A stretch of 64,000 nucleotides of DNA from NCBI RefSeq assembly GCF_900129635.1, contig NZ_FSRB01000002.1, positions 1,082,727 to 1,146,726 of the forward strand. The letters run 5' to 3'. The DNA is from Singulisphaera sp. GP187. Its GTDB lineage: Bacteria > Planctomycetota > Planctomycetia > Isosphaerales > Isosphaeraceae. Positions 9,098-17,988 of this stretch are shown here, one piece after another (the stretch's first letter is position 1; each line of letters starts with the position of its first letter). Position numbers and translations under genes: made by a program. Below the pieces are notes generated by a model. That model was not told the DNA's origin and did not search any database. It saw only the letters and a program-made list of their open reading frames with translations.

Positions 9098-10282
9098 TCA
9101 CGGACGCCCTTCGCGGTGGTTTCGTCGGTAGGCTCCGGGGGTCGAGCCGGTGGCTCCGCGGAACGCGGCGATCAGATATTCGACGTGCGAGAAGCCAGCG
9201 CGGTCGGCGATTGCCTGGAGCGGCAGTTCGGTCTCGATCAGCAGCCGTTTGACGCGTTCGAGGCGGACCGCGGCGATCGCGTCGTGGATCGTCTGGCCGA
9301 TGGACGCCTGGAAGCGGCGGTGGAGCGAGCTCCGCGAGACGGCGACATGCTCGAGGACGTGCTCAATACGAATGCCGTCACACGCGTACTCGCGGATGAA
9401 CCGCATCGAGTCGGCGACGATTGGGTCGGAAATCGCCATGACGTCGGTTGATTGCCGGGTCGCGACCCCGACGGGAGGAACGAGGCCTGGAGCCGTTGGT
9501 TTCCGCTCGCCCTTCATCAAGTGGTCCAGGAGCTTGGCCGCCTCGTAGCCGATCCGCCGGCAGTCCGGGATGACACTCGAGAGCGACGGGCGCGCCAACT
9601 CGCAGGCGAGGGTCTCGTTGTCGACGCCGATGACCGCCACCTCCTCGGGGACGGCGACGTTCGCGGCTCGGCAGGCGTCGAGCGCCTGGACGCCGCGAAA
9701 GTCGTTGCACGCCATCAAGCCCAGGGGTTTGGGACGGCTTGCGATCCACTGCGAGACCCGTTGGATCTCCTCCTCCCAAGCGGGGAGTTGGTGCCCCCAG
9801 GAGACGGATTGGGCCTGGAGGTATTCGTCGCAGGGGAACCCGGCGGCCCGCACGGTCGCGGAGAAGGCGTCGGACCGGAGCCGGGACCATTCGAACTGCG
9901 GGTACCCGAAAAAGGCGAAGCGGGTGAACCCGCGTCCCAGGAGATGCTCGGCGCCCATGACACCGATGGCGTGCTGATCGCTTCGGAGCGTCGGTAGGCC
10001 GGATCGCGGCGCCTGGTCGTCGAGGTCGATCGTCGGTATCCCGGTCTTCAGGATCAGCTCGGAGAATTGCGGGAACAGGGTGGTGATGATGCCGTCGCCG
10101 TTCCAATCGCCCAGCCATGGAGGCACGGGATCCTGGAGCGATCGGGGCTCGAAGAAGACGGTCCAGGGGCCGTTCTCCCGCACGTAGCTGACCATGCCGT
10201 GGAGGATTTCACGGCCGTAGGCCATCGACGTCTCGATGATGAACGCCACGCGAGGAGGACTGGGACGCGCCTTTCTCCGCAT
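9098..10282 (-). CDS. XylR-type AraC-family transcriptional regulator
   Basis: The protein is 394 residues from the ATG at 10282. The N-terminal two thirds form a LacI/periplasmic-binding-protein-like ligand domain (VAFIIETSMAYGREILHGM, then VIGVDNETLACELARPSLSS, which is typical of XylR). The C-terminal 100 residues form an AraC-type double helix-turn-helix (VSRSSLHRRFQASIGQTIHD, then LQAIADRAGFSHVEYLIAAF). Members of this family sense pentoses such as xylose and activate sugar-utilisation genes. No xylose gene lies nearby, so its target is unknown. The reading frame stays open to 10387, but the upstream extension lacks family similarity. Confidence 0.9.
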   Translation of the reverse strand: MRRKARPSPPRVAFIIETSMAYGREILHGMVSYVRENGPWTVFFEPRSLQDPVPPWLGDWNGDGIITTLFPQFSELILKTGIPTIDLDDQAPRSGLPTLRSDQHAIGVMGAEHLLGRGFTRFAFFGYPQFEWSRLRSDAFSATVRAAGFPCDEYLQAQSVSWGHQLPAWEEEIQRVSQWIASRPKPLGLMACNDFRGVQALDACRAANVAVPEEVAVIGVDNETLACELARPSLSSVIPDCRRIGYEAAKLLDHLMKGERKPTAPGLVPPVGVATRQSTDVMAISDPIVADSMRFIREYACDGIRIEHVLEHVAVSRSSLHRRFQASIGQTIHDAIAAVRLERVKRLLIETELPLQAIADRAGFSHVEYLIAAFRGATGSTPGAYRRNHREGRP

Positions 10283-11141
10283 CACTGGAGGTCCCGATCC
10301 GGGTTTCCTATCCTCTCGGCGACTCGATGTCGAGCCCGAGAACCTAGCCGCGGCCAACCAAGGCCGTCGACTTCGCTTCCGCGACAAATGCTACATCGCC
10401 CCGAGAATCCCGTCCAGCGCCCGCGATTCGGGTCGACCTAAAGCGGAAGCATATTCCCTGGCGAAGGTGACTCGCGTACGCACACGCGGGCATGCCGAAT
10501 CACCGCCGACTGGGAGGAGCCGTCTCCTGCTCATGGCCCCCTTCACCACGTCGGCAACGATTTCCCCCGTTCGTGATCGAGAATGACACCCGGCTGTCGG
10601 ACGAGGGAGTCCGCGCCCTTCGGAAATCGAGCCCCCCATACGTCCTGTCACGCTCGGAAGCCAGCGACGAGCCCGCAATCGATGGATTCGCAAAATGCGG
10701 GGAATATAGCGGGGAATTTGTTGGTATCAAGAGGTTATTGGGATTAAAGGAATTGGATTCATTTCGTGAATGTGTCGGTCGTTTATGTGCCTGATTCGCG
10801 TTCGGTCGTCATCTGGGAGCGGGCCGCATGGCCGGTGACGACGGCTTGCATCGTTGTGACACAATTCCTTAGTTGCTTTTGCATAAAACCTCTGTAGGCG
10901 AACGAATCAATGGTTGGCTATTATGCAATATCCATGCGGTTTCCTTGCCAGTTGCCAGTTGCCAGTTGCCAGTTGCCAGTTGCCGGCTGCCTTGGATGCT
11001 GGCAGGTGCCCTCCCCTGCACTCCTCTTATCCCATTTACGAGGAACTCCGGCCAGTAAACCTCTCCATCACGTTCGTACGCACTTCATGTGAACTCTCCA
11101 TCACGTTCGTTATGACTTCAATGAATCTGAGGAGGCTGATG
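10283..11141. other. Long intergenic region with short tandem repeats
   Basis: No gene is recognised between the divergent regulator and DUF1559 genes. Two repeat blocks are present. One is five perfect copies and one variant copy of the 7-mer TTGCCAG (10945-10986). The other is a 17-base direct repeat CTCTCCATCACGTTCGT at 11061-11077 and 11094-11110, one 33-base period apart. The second lies just before the DUF1559 start and could be an operator, but that is inference. Confidence 0.55.
10945..10986. repeat. Heptanucleotide tandem repeat TTGCCAG
   Basis: Five perfect head-to-tail copies are followed by one copy ending CGG instead of CAG. The seven-base period is not a multiple of three and the stretch lies outside recognised genes, so copy number could vary by slippage without harming a protein. 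Confidence 0.9.
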
Positions 11142-12221
11142 ATGCGACGGGAGAAAGGTTTTACCCTGATCGAGTTGCTGGTGGTCATCGCAATTATCGC
11201 CGTACTGATCGCGCTCCTGCTGCCGGCCGTGCAGAGCGCCCGCGAAGCGGCCCGCCGCGCCCAGTGCATCAACAACCTGAAGCAGTTGGGCCTGGGGGCC
11301 CAGAATTACATTTCCACGTACGAAGCCATGCCGATGCAGAGCAACTACAACACGTCGGAGTCGCAGGACCAGGGCTTCTCGTGGTCGTGGGCCGTGGCTC
11401 TCCTTCCGCAGATCGAGCAGGCGGCCCTGTTCAATTCGATGAACTTCTCCCAGGGGAACTACGGGTTGCAGATCACGACCGCCGGGTACACGCAACTGGC
11501 GGCCTTGCTCTGCCCCTCGGAGTCGATCGGCCAGCGGCCGGGTTATCCCTGGGGGACGTCCAGTTACGTGGGGAACTTCGGCGGCCCGGGGCAGATCATG
11601 GCTTACAGTGGGACGATCGTGCCCCCTAAAGACCTGTTGCTTAACGGCAGCATCGGCACCGTGGGCTGGGGCGGCGGCGCCGGGATCGTGCGGATCGCGT
11701 CGATCACCGACGGGACGTCAAACACCGCCGTCTTCAGCGAGCACTTGATCGGCCTCGGGATCTCGAACGAGCTCGCGACGATCACCCCAATCTCGCGGAA
11801 CGCCAAGCGCGTGATCTTTCCCGGCACCAATTCGTCGGCGATCAACACGGGCGCCGCCGGCGCGATGGCGGCCGCCAAAGCGTGCATGAACTTGCCGGCC
11901 ACGACCCTCGCCAACGCGACGGCCTCACCCTACCTGGGATACAACTGGCTGCTGGCCTACCCGACCCACGTCTGCCTCATGAATTACATGCACGTGGCGG
12001 CGCCGAACTCACTCCAGTGCGGCAACGCGAGTGACATCTCGTACGTCCAGTTCGTCGGTCCTACGGGCGCGGCGGCGGCCTCGAGCAATCACGCCGGGGG
12101 CGTGAACCTCGGGATGGCCGATGGCTCGGTCCGATTCATCAAGAACTCGATCGACCTGCCGACGTGGTGGGCGCTCGGGAGCCGGTCGGTCGGCGAAGTG
12201 GTCAGCGCCGACGCCTATTGA
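11142..12221 (+). CDS. DUF1559 domain protein with prepilin-type N-terminus
   Basis: This 359-residue protein begins MRREKGFTLIELLVVIAIIA, a class III/type IV prepilin signal that would be cut before the phenylalanine, followed by the family sequence AREAARRAQCINNLKQLGLG. The C-terminus ends with a DUF1559 tail: a SNHAGGVNLGMADGSVRFIK segment. The start is fixed by AGGAGG at 11130-11135, six bases before the second of two adjacent ATGs. DUF1559 proteins are greatly expanded in planctomycetes and are thought to be pseudopilin-like cell-surface or secretion components. A small lipoprotein gene follows, as is usual for this family. Confidence 0.93.
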   Translation: MRREKGFTLIELLVVIAIIAVLIALLLPAVQSAREAARRAQCINNLKQLGLGAQNYISTYEAMPMQSNYNTSESQDQGFSWSWAVALLPQIEQAALFNSMNFSQGNYGLQITTAGYTQLAALLCPSESIGQRPGYPWGTSSYVGNFGGPGQIMAYSGTIVPPKDLLLNGSIGTVGWGGGAGIVRIASITDGTSNTAVFSEHLIGLGISNELATITPISRNAKRVIFPGTNSSAINTGAAGAMAAAKACMNLPATTLANATASPYLGYNWLLAYPTHVCLMNYMHVAAPNSLQCGNASDISYVQFVGPTGAAAASSNHAGGVNLGMADGSVRFIKNSIDLPTWWALGSRSVGEVVSADAY

Positions 12222-12412
12222 CCCGTTGAGGTCGGGCGAACCGGGGCAAGGGTGCCCCGTCCGCCAGGCGCTCGTATCAGGACAACCCCTTGTATCGGCA
12301 CGGCGGCTTCCCGGCACGAACGGACGAGGCGGGGCGACCGAGACTCTCGCCCGCCGGGAAGCTGAACCGACGACTTCGGCTTCGGCACCAAGCTCATGAG
12401 GCGGATCCATCC

Positions 12413-12640
12413 ATGGGACGAACAACCAGGCGAACAATCAGTCTCTTTCTGGTGGGCTGGGTCTTTTGCGGTGCCGGCTGCGACTCGGAAGATAAGTTGG
12501 CCGGGACGCCGACGAACCTGCCCCCGAACTCGATGCCGCCGGCGCCCCCGCTGACGCAGTCTCCGGCCGACCTGGCCAAGACGGTCAAGGGAGGCTCGAG
12601 GAAGGGTCTGGCCAAGGCCCCGAAGGCGCCGCGACTGTGA
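12413..12640 (+). CDS. Small proline-rich lipoprotein
   Basis: A 75-residue protein starting at MGRTTRRTISLFLVGWVF, a short basic and hydrophobic signal, followed by a lipobox-like GAGC; the cysteine would be lipidated near residue 21. The mature part is rich in proline, lysine and alanine (NLPPNSMPPAPPLTQSPA). It lies 191 bases after the DUF1559 gene on the same strand. Short lipoproteins often follow DUF1559 genes in planctomycetes, so a shared envelope role is likely. The lipobox is imperfect at position -3 (glycine), so lipidation is not certain. Confidence 0.65.
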   Translation: MGRTTRRTISLFLVGWVFCGAGCDSEDKLAGTPTNLPPNSMPPAPPLTQSPADLAKTVKGGSRKGLAKAPKAPRL

Positions 12641-12828
12641 CCGCTCCCGTGGCGACCACCTTGGTCGGGAAGGTTCACAACAACGAGTCGGCTCGCGCCT
12701 GGACTTCGGCTTCGCGGCGCGGTCGACGGGGTTTTCCTCTTTTCTTATGAACGACGGACAGGCTTTGCGGTGCATCGTTGACTTGCGATGATCGTGAGCG
12801 CGGCGAATTCGCGGAGGCTACGACGGTG

Positions 12829-14196
12829 ATGCTTCGGAACGGGTTACTGATCGCAATGGTGCTGATGTCGGCCGGTGTCGGTGTTTCCGGAAAAGCGGGC
12901 GAGCTCATGGCGGGCGCGGCCGCCGCAAACCTGACGGCCGACGACTCGCTGGTCATCGGCGGTGGGATCGGGCCGCATAAGTCCAACGGCCAGGAAGGCG
13001 AGTTGCGTGCGACGGCCTTGGTAATTCAGGATCCCCAGGGCGCGAAGGTTGCCCTGGTCGAGTGCGACGTCCTTATGGTCAATCGCGACGTGCTGGACCG
13101 TGCGGCCCACGCGATTGAGAAGGCGACGGGGGTGCCGTTCGACAACATCCTCATCAACGCGACCCACACCCACCACGCACCGACGACCGTGTCGATCCAC
13201 GGCTACCGGCGCGAGGAGGCGTTCACGCAGCAGGTGGGCGACAAGGTCGTGGAAGCGGCCGTCGCCGCGCATCAGCGGCTCACCCCGGTGACGATGGACT
13301 TCCGACTTGGCGAGGAATCGTCGGTCGGGCGCAACAGCCGCCTCCTGCTCAGCAACGGCATGATCTATTGGACCGGCTCGCAGGAGGACTTCGTGCGGCC
13401 CACCGGCCCCTTCGATCCCGAGCTCCCGGTCTGGGCCTTTCGCCGCAAGGACGGTTCGGTCGAGGCGCTGATGTTCAACCACTCGACGCACACGATCGGG
13501 TCGAAGAAGCCCGGGGTTCGGTCGCCCGGCTTCTATGGGATGGCGGCGCAGGAGCTCGAGCCGGAGCTGGGCGGCACCGTTCTTTTTTTTGAAGGTGCCT
13601 CGGGCTCGACGCATAACTTGGACCTCAATGGCCCCGAAATGACCACGCGCATCAAGCAGGCCGTGCTCGGCGCCCTGGGCAAGGCCAAGCCTCGTCCGGT
13701 TGACGTGGTCCGGGGGATCCGAAAAGAGGTCGCCATCAAGGTTCGTGACTTTGACGATGCCGAGGACGACGCGGCCGTGGTGGCCTATGAGGCCCACAAG
13801 ATCAAGGACCCCAAGATCGCCCAGTTCGTCGTCGATATCTTTCGCGACATGCGCAAGGAACTGATGCCGCTCAAGGGCCAGGAGCGGAAGACATGGGTCC
13901 AGGCGATCCGGATCGGCGACACCGCGGTCGTCGGCGTGCCCGCCGAGTTTTTCACGGTGCTCGGTCAGGACATCAAGCGGCGCTCGCCGTTCCGCTACAC
14001 TTACGTCTTCGAGCTCGCCAACGACTACATCGGCTATGTCCCCGACCACAAGGGCCACGAGTTGGGTGGCTACCAGACCTGGACCGGCCTCCACAGTTTC
14101 GTTCCCCCGGGGACCGGCGAGATGATCGTCGACGAGGCGCTCTCGCTGCTCAAGACGCTGCACGACGAACCCCGATCCACGGCCCAGGCCCGCTGA
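12829..14196 (+). CDS. Neutral/alkaline ceramidase-like secreted hydrolase
   Basis: This 455-residue protein has an N-terminal signal peptide (LLIAMVLMSAGVGVSGKAGE). It resembles the N-terminal domain of neutral ceramidases: DDSLVIGGGIGPHKSNGQEG at the start, ILINATHTHHAP near residue 120 (zinc-binding histidines), and MFNHSTHTIG near residue 220. Neutral ceramidases cleave the amide bond of ceramides. Many planctomycete homologues have only this domain and their substrate is unproven. The start at 12829 is chosen because the hydrophobic signal begins there; the frame is open 51 bases further upstream. It precedes the large PVC-type dehydrogenase gene on the same strand. Confidence 0.85.
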   Translation: MLRNGLLIAMVLMSAGVGVSGKAGELMAGAAAANLTADDSLVIGGGIGPHKSNGQEGELRATALVIQDPQGAKVALVECDVLMVNRDVLDRAAHAIEKATGVPFDNILINATHTHHAPTTVSIHGYRREEAFTQQVGDKVVEAAVAAHQRLTPVTMDFRLGEESSVGRNSRLLLSNGMIYWTGSQEDFVRPTGPFDPELPVWAFRRKDGSVEALMFNHSTHTIGSKKPGVRSPGFYGMAAQELEPELGGTVLFFEGASGSTHNLDLNGPEMTTRIKQAVLGALGKAKPRPVDVVRGIRKEVAIKVRDFDDAEDDAAVVAYEAHKIKDPKIAQFVVDIFRDMRKELMPLKGQERKTWVQAIRIGDTAVVGVPAEFFTVLGQDIKRRSPFRYTYVFELANDYIGYVPDHKGHELGGYQTWTGLHSFVPPGTGEMIVDEALSLLKTLHDEPRSTAQAR

Positions 14197-14255
14197 GAGA
14201 TCGGTTTCGAGGCGCGGGGGTGCGAGCCCCGCATCGTCGATGTACGCGCACTTTG

Positions 14256-14280
14256 CTACGATCCCAGGCGGGGATCGTAG
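14256..14280 (+). terminator. Hairpin between ceramidase and dehydrogenase genes
   Basis: A perfect 10-bp stem CTACGATCCC/GGGATCGTAG with a five-base loop lies 60 bases after the ceramidase stop. No clear T-run follows, so it may be a processing or attenuating hairpin rather than a full terminator. Confidence 0.4.
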
Positions 14281-14352
14281 GTTCTCCCTGCCTCCTCCTC
14301 CATTCCTGCTGAGGTCGAATCGATCTCTCACGCCCCATTGGCTCAACGAGCG

Positions 14353-17286
14353 ATGTTTATGTCGTTAGAATTTCAGGCTGTGCGCCGTTCGTCTTGTTCG
14401 GCTTGGGGGATGCTCGGGGCTTTGGTTGCCCTCGTCTTAGTCGCCTTCGGCGGCGCTTCGTTGGCGGCCCCACCGGCCCCGAAACCGCTGTCGCCGGCTG
14501 AGGAGCGGACGACGTTCCGGCTGATCGACCCCAAGCTACGGATTGACCTGATCGCGTCCGAGCCGGCCGTTGCCAGCCCGGTGGCGATCGCCTGGGACGA
14601 AAACGGCCGGCTCTTCGTGGTCGAGATGACCGACTATCCCGCCGGGCCCCGGTCGGGCAAACTTCGGATGCTCGAGGACCTGGACCGCGATGGCCGTTAC
14701 GAGGTCGACAGGACGTTTGCCGAGGGCCTGAACTTCCCCAGCGGCGTGCTTCCCTGGGCTGGCGGCGTGCTGGTCACGGCTGCTCCCGACATCCTGTTCC
14801 TCAAGGACAACGACGGTGACGGCGTCGCCGACGAGCGGCGGGTCGTCCTCACCGGTTTTGTCGAGGGTAACTCGCAGTTGCGCGTCAACGGCCTGACCTG
14901 GGGCGCTGACAACTGGGTCTACGCTGCCAACGGCCGGAGCGACGGCTCCGCGCAGCGGCCTGGAGAGCCCGCCGAGAAGGCGGTGCCGCTGCGGAGGCAC
15001 GACTTCCGCTTCCGTCCCGAGACCGGCGAGGTCGAGGTCGTCTCCGGTTTCAGCCAGTTCGGCCTGCCGCGCGACGACTGGGGGCGGCGATACCCGTCGT
15101 GGAATACGATCCCGATCCGCCACGCCGTGATCGAGGAGGCCGTGCTTAGCCGCAACCCGTACCTAGCCGAGTCGGCGTCGGTCGCCGCGATTCTCGACCC
15201 CGCCGACGGCGGCCGTGTGTTTCCGATCAGCCCCGCGCCCACGACCTACAACCGCGAGTCGACCGCTTACTTCAACGCCACCTGCGGCCCGACGATTTAT
15301 CGGGGCGACCTGATGGGCGACTCCTATCGAGGCAACGCTTTCGTCTGCGAGTCGCTGACGAACCTGGTCCAGCGTCGCGTCCTGGACGACCGTGGCACCA
15401 CCTTTCTGGCCCGCCGCGTTGAGCCCGATCGCGAGTTCCTGGCCTCGACCGATCCCGCGTTCCGGCCGGTCAACCTGACGACCGGCCCCGACGGAGCACT
15501 CTACGTGGTCGACTTCTATCGCGAGATCGTCGAGCACCCGCAGTTCGTGCCCGAAGAGCTCCGGAAGTCGATCGAGTTCCGCCGCTGGAACAACCGGGGA
15601 CGACTCTGGCGGATCGCGAACGACGACGTGAAGCACGACCCCTGCCCCCCCTTGGGAAAGGCGTCGACGGCCGAGTTGGTCGCGGCGCTGGAGGAGCCCA
15701 ACGGCTGGCGCCGCGACACCGCCCAGCGGTTGATCGTCGAGCGGCACGACCGGGAGGCGATCCCGGCGCTCCGGAAGCGCGCCGAGGCCGGATCGACTCC
15801 GCTCGGGCGGATCCATGCCGTCTGGACCCTCGACGGCCTGGGCGGTCTCGAGGACGCGACCTTGGCCAAGGCCCTGAGCGACGCCAGCCCGGGCGTCCGC
15901 GAATGCGCCGCCAAGCTCGCCGCCCGCCGACCCGGCCTGGCCGACGCACTGGTGAAGGCGGCCGACGACCCGGAGCTTCGCGTTCGATTCCAGGTGGCGA
16001 TCGCGCTGGGCGATCTGGACGATGGCCGCGCCCCCACGGCTCTGGCCAAGATCGCGGCGCGGGACGCCGACGACGACTGGGTGCGGCTGGCGGTCTTGAG
16101 CGGCCTCGGCGAGAAGGCCTGGCCGTTCCTGCACGCCCTGCTCGTCGCGGAGCCAGGCTGGCTCGCCGCGCCGACACTCGGACAAGGGCGCGTGTTGGCG
16201 TCGACCGCCGCCATCCTCGGAGCTCGGAATCGGCCCGAGGAGCTGCGATCCCTCGCGGCCCAGCTCACCCCTGCGCCCGGCGAGACGACCGTCGCCGGCC
16301 GGATCGCGCTCCTCGTCGGGCTGTCCGACGGGCTGGCTCGCGCGGGTCGGCCGTTGCACGAGCTGCTGAAGGCAGGGCCAGCCACAGAAGGGTACGAGGG
16401 GATCGCCGCTCTCCTCGACCGCGCGGCCAAGACGGTCGCGTCTGCCGAAGCATCTCCGGCCGACCGTGCCCAATCGCTGACGCTACTGGCCCGCTGCCGC
16501 CCCGAGGCCGCGGCGGTGGCCATCCCCGCCCTGCTCCACTCCGTCGAGGCCGACGTCCAGTCGGCCGCGGCGCGGGCCGTCGCCGAGGTCGGTTCGGCCG
16601 AACTGGCCGGCCAGATCCTCGATGAGTGGGCGTCGCTCCCGACGCGCTCCCGGCGCGAGGTGCTCACCGCCCTGACCAGCTCGGTCCGGCTTGCCGATCG
16701 ACTCGTCACCGCGATCGAGGACGACGTCGTGTCCCTGACGGAGCTCGCCCCGGCCGACCGCGACGCCCTCCGCCTGACCCCCGACGCCGCGCTCCGCGGC
16801 CGGGTCGAGAAGCGGCTCGCCGCGTCGGCCCCGCAAGACCGGACAGCCGTGGTCAAGAAGTTTCAGCCGGTCCTCGACCTGACCGGCGACGCCCGTCGCG
16901 GCGGCGAGCTCTTCGCCAAGAACTGCCAGACCTGCCACCAGCGCCAGGGCCGAGGCTTCCGCGTCGGTCCCGACCTTTCCGGCGTCGCCGGCCGCCCTCC
17001 TTCGGCCTTGCTCAAGGACATGCTCGACCCCAACGCCGACGTCTCTCCCGATTTCTCCACCTATCTCGTTGTGACCCAGCGTGGTCAGACGCTCTCGGGA
17101 CTCCTAGCCGAGGAGACGGCGTCGAGCCTCAAGCTGCGCGGGGCCGAGGGGGTCGAGCAATCTGTGCTTCGTTCCGAGATCGAAGTGTTGCGACCGAGCG
17201 GACGAACCCTGATGCCCGAAGGGCTTGAAGAGGCCCTCGGCATGCAGGGGCTGGCCGACCTGATCGCGTTCCTTAAGCAGCCGTGA
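14353..17286 (+). CDS. PVC-type haem-binding membrane-bound dehydrogenase with HEAT repeats
   Basis: This protein of about 977 residues has an N-terminal hydrophobic signal. A sugar-dehydrogenase-like beta-propeller follows (LRIDLIASEPAVASPVAIAW, ENGRLFVVEMTDYP, FPSGVLPWAGGVLVTAAPDI), then a conserved TTGPDGALYVVDFYREIVEH segment. The middle is alanine-rich with HEAT-like helical repeats (about 450-800). The C-terminus is a cytochrome c domain with CQTCHQR near residue 857. Family members are called PVC-type haem-binding CxxCH proteins and probably oxidise sugars in the periplasm, passing electrons through the haem. A TTG at 14338 and an ATG at 14359 are alternative starts. Confidence 0.92.
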   Translation: MFMSLEFQAVRRSSCSAWGMLGALVALVLVAFGGASLAAPPAPKPLSPAEERTTFRLIDPKLRIDLIASEPAVASPVAIAWDENGRLFVVEMTDYPAGPRSGKLRMLEDLDRDGRYEVDRTFAEGLNFPSGVLPWAGGVLVTAAPDILFLKDNDGDGVADERRVVLTGFVEGNSQLRVNGLTWGADNWVYAANGRSDGSAQRPGEPAEKAVPLRRHDFRFRPETGEVEVVSGFSQFGLPRDDWGRRYPSWNTIPIRHAVIEEAVLSRNPYLAESASVAAILDPADGGRVFPISPAPTTYNRESTAYFNATCGPTIYRGDLMGDSYRGNAFVCESLTNLVQRRVLDDRGTTFLARRVEPDREFLASTDPAFRPVNLTTGPDGALYVVDFYREIVEHPQFVPEELRKSIEFRRWNNRGRLWRIANDDVKHDPCPPLGKASTAELVAALEEPNGWRRDTAQRLIVERHDREAIPALRKRAEAGSTPLGRIHAVWTLDGLGGLEDATLAKALSDASPGVRECAAKLAARRPGLADALVKAADDPELRVRFQVAIALGDLDDGRAPTALAKIAARDADDDWVRLAVLSGLGEKAWPFLHALLVAEPGWLAAPTLGQGRVLASTAAILGARNRPEELRSLAAQLTPAPGETTVAGRIALLVGLSDGLARAGRPLHELLKAGPATEGYEGIAALLDRAAKTVASAEASPADRAQSLTLLARCRPEAAAVAIPALLHSVEADVQSAAARAVAEVGSAELAGQILDEWASLPTRSRREVLTALTSSVRLADRLVTAIEDDVVSLTELAPADRDALRLTPDAALRGRVEKRLAASAPQDRTAVVKKFQPVLDLTGDARRGGELFAKNCQTCHQRQGRGFRVGPDLSGVAGRPPSALLKDMLDPNADVSPDFSTYLVVTQRGQTLSGLLAEETASSLKLRGAEGVEQSVLRSEIEVLRPSGRTLMPEGLEEALGMQGLADLIAFLKQP

Positions 17287-17500
17287 GCAGGTTCGTCGCG
17301 GCACCGAAGGGGGAACCGTCAAATGCGAAAGGCTGGCTCTGCCGGTCGCTCTTCTGGGGCGGTTGGGTGCCTGGTGCCGGCTTGCACGCCTCATCCCGGT
17401 CCCCCGAATCGCCCTCTTTGGGTGCCTGGCCACCGACTCGCCCCATCTGTTCAACCGTTGGCTCACGCCTCCCAGCGGCCCGGGGCCGTTGGCCATCCAC

Positions 17501-17761
17501 GCCGATCGGTTCGAAGTGTACGGTTACGCCCTACCCGATGGCGGCCATTTGGGCCGCCACCTGACGACGGCCGGTCCGCAGCAGTTCGGTGAGTACGATC
17601 AATTCGTGGGGCGGTTGCACGAGGCGGTCGTGGCCTGGCAGGAATTGGTTGCTGAGCGGGCCGCACTGATCGTGCTCAGAGAGGTCGTCGGAGGGCTCGT
17701 CACCGACGAGGAACTCAAGGCCTCCCTATCCTTGGTGCCGAATTGGCTCTCGGAGCGCTGA
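17501..17761 (+). pseudogene. Fragment of an unrecognised gene, 3' end
   Basis: A frame open from 17363 to a TGA at 17761 becomes codon-like from about 17501, with GC-rich third positions and an ordinary amino-acid mix such as DQFVGRLHEAVVAWQELVAE and VVGGLVTDEELKASLSLVP. The first 45 codons overlap GGTGCCTGG-type repeats and do not look like protein, and there is no start codon with a ribosome-binding site in the good part. I do not recognise the family. It is most likely the 3' remnant of a gene whose 5' end was lost. Confidence 0.4.
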
Positions 17762-17894
17762 GCGCCGCTCTCCAGGAACTGTCGTGCACGAAAGGGCATC
17801 AGGTCCGGGACCCTTAGTTACCTGGCCACGATGGAACCCACATAATAGGATTCGATAGATGTTCAAGGTTCCCCGCTTTACCTTCTTTAGGTGC

Positions 17895-17931
17895 CTGGCC
17901 ACGACGCTGCGCTCTGGCCACGACGCTGCGC
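17895..17931. repeat. 19-base tandem duplication CTGGCCACGACGCTGCGC
   Basis: Two head-to-tail copies differ only at the last base. The core CCTGGYCACGACG also occurs at about 18850, in the same orientation, on the far side of the DUF4058 gene. Confidence 0.8.
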
Positions 17932-17988
17932 GTCCTCATGTTCTCGCTCCTCCGCGTGGGTCAGAGTTAGGGTGGCCGACCTCTTGAT

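Larger units (their letters stand above)
17287..17988. other. Repeat-rich region around a gene remnant
   Basis: Apart from the fragment at 17501-17761, this stretch contains several copies of a GGTGCCTGG(C/T)CAC-like sequence (near 17342, 17402, 17818 and 17891) and a 19-base tandem duplication CTGGCCACGACGCTGCGC at 17895-17931. A similar CTACCTGGTCACGACG lies on the other side of the DUF4058 gene at about 18848. These repeats look like the remains or footprints of mobile or rearranged DNA. Confidence 0.5.

Noticed and set aside
7566..9101. A 511-codon open frame on the minus strand opposite the second SPFH gene
   Set aside because: It is the antisense shadow of a GC-rich gene. The sense strand has clear SPFH motifs and a coupled start, and the antisense product has no family likeness.
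10945..10986. Possible CRISPR-like array
   Set aside because: The unit is only seven bases and has no spacers, so it is a simple tandem repeat.
12844..14346. A 500-codon minus-strand frame opposite the ceramidase-like gene
   Set aside because: Antisense shadow. The sense product has a signal peptide and zinc-site histidines; the shadow is rich in Arg, Leu, Gly and Asp without motifs.
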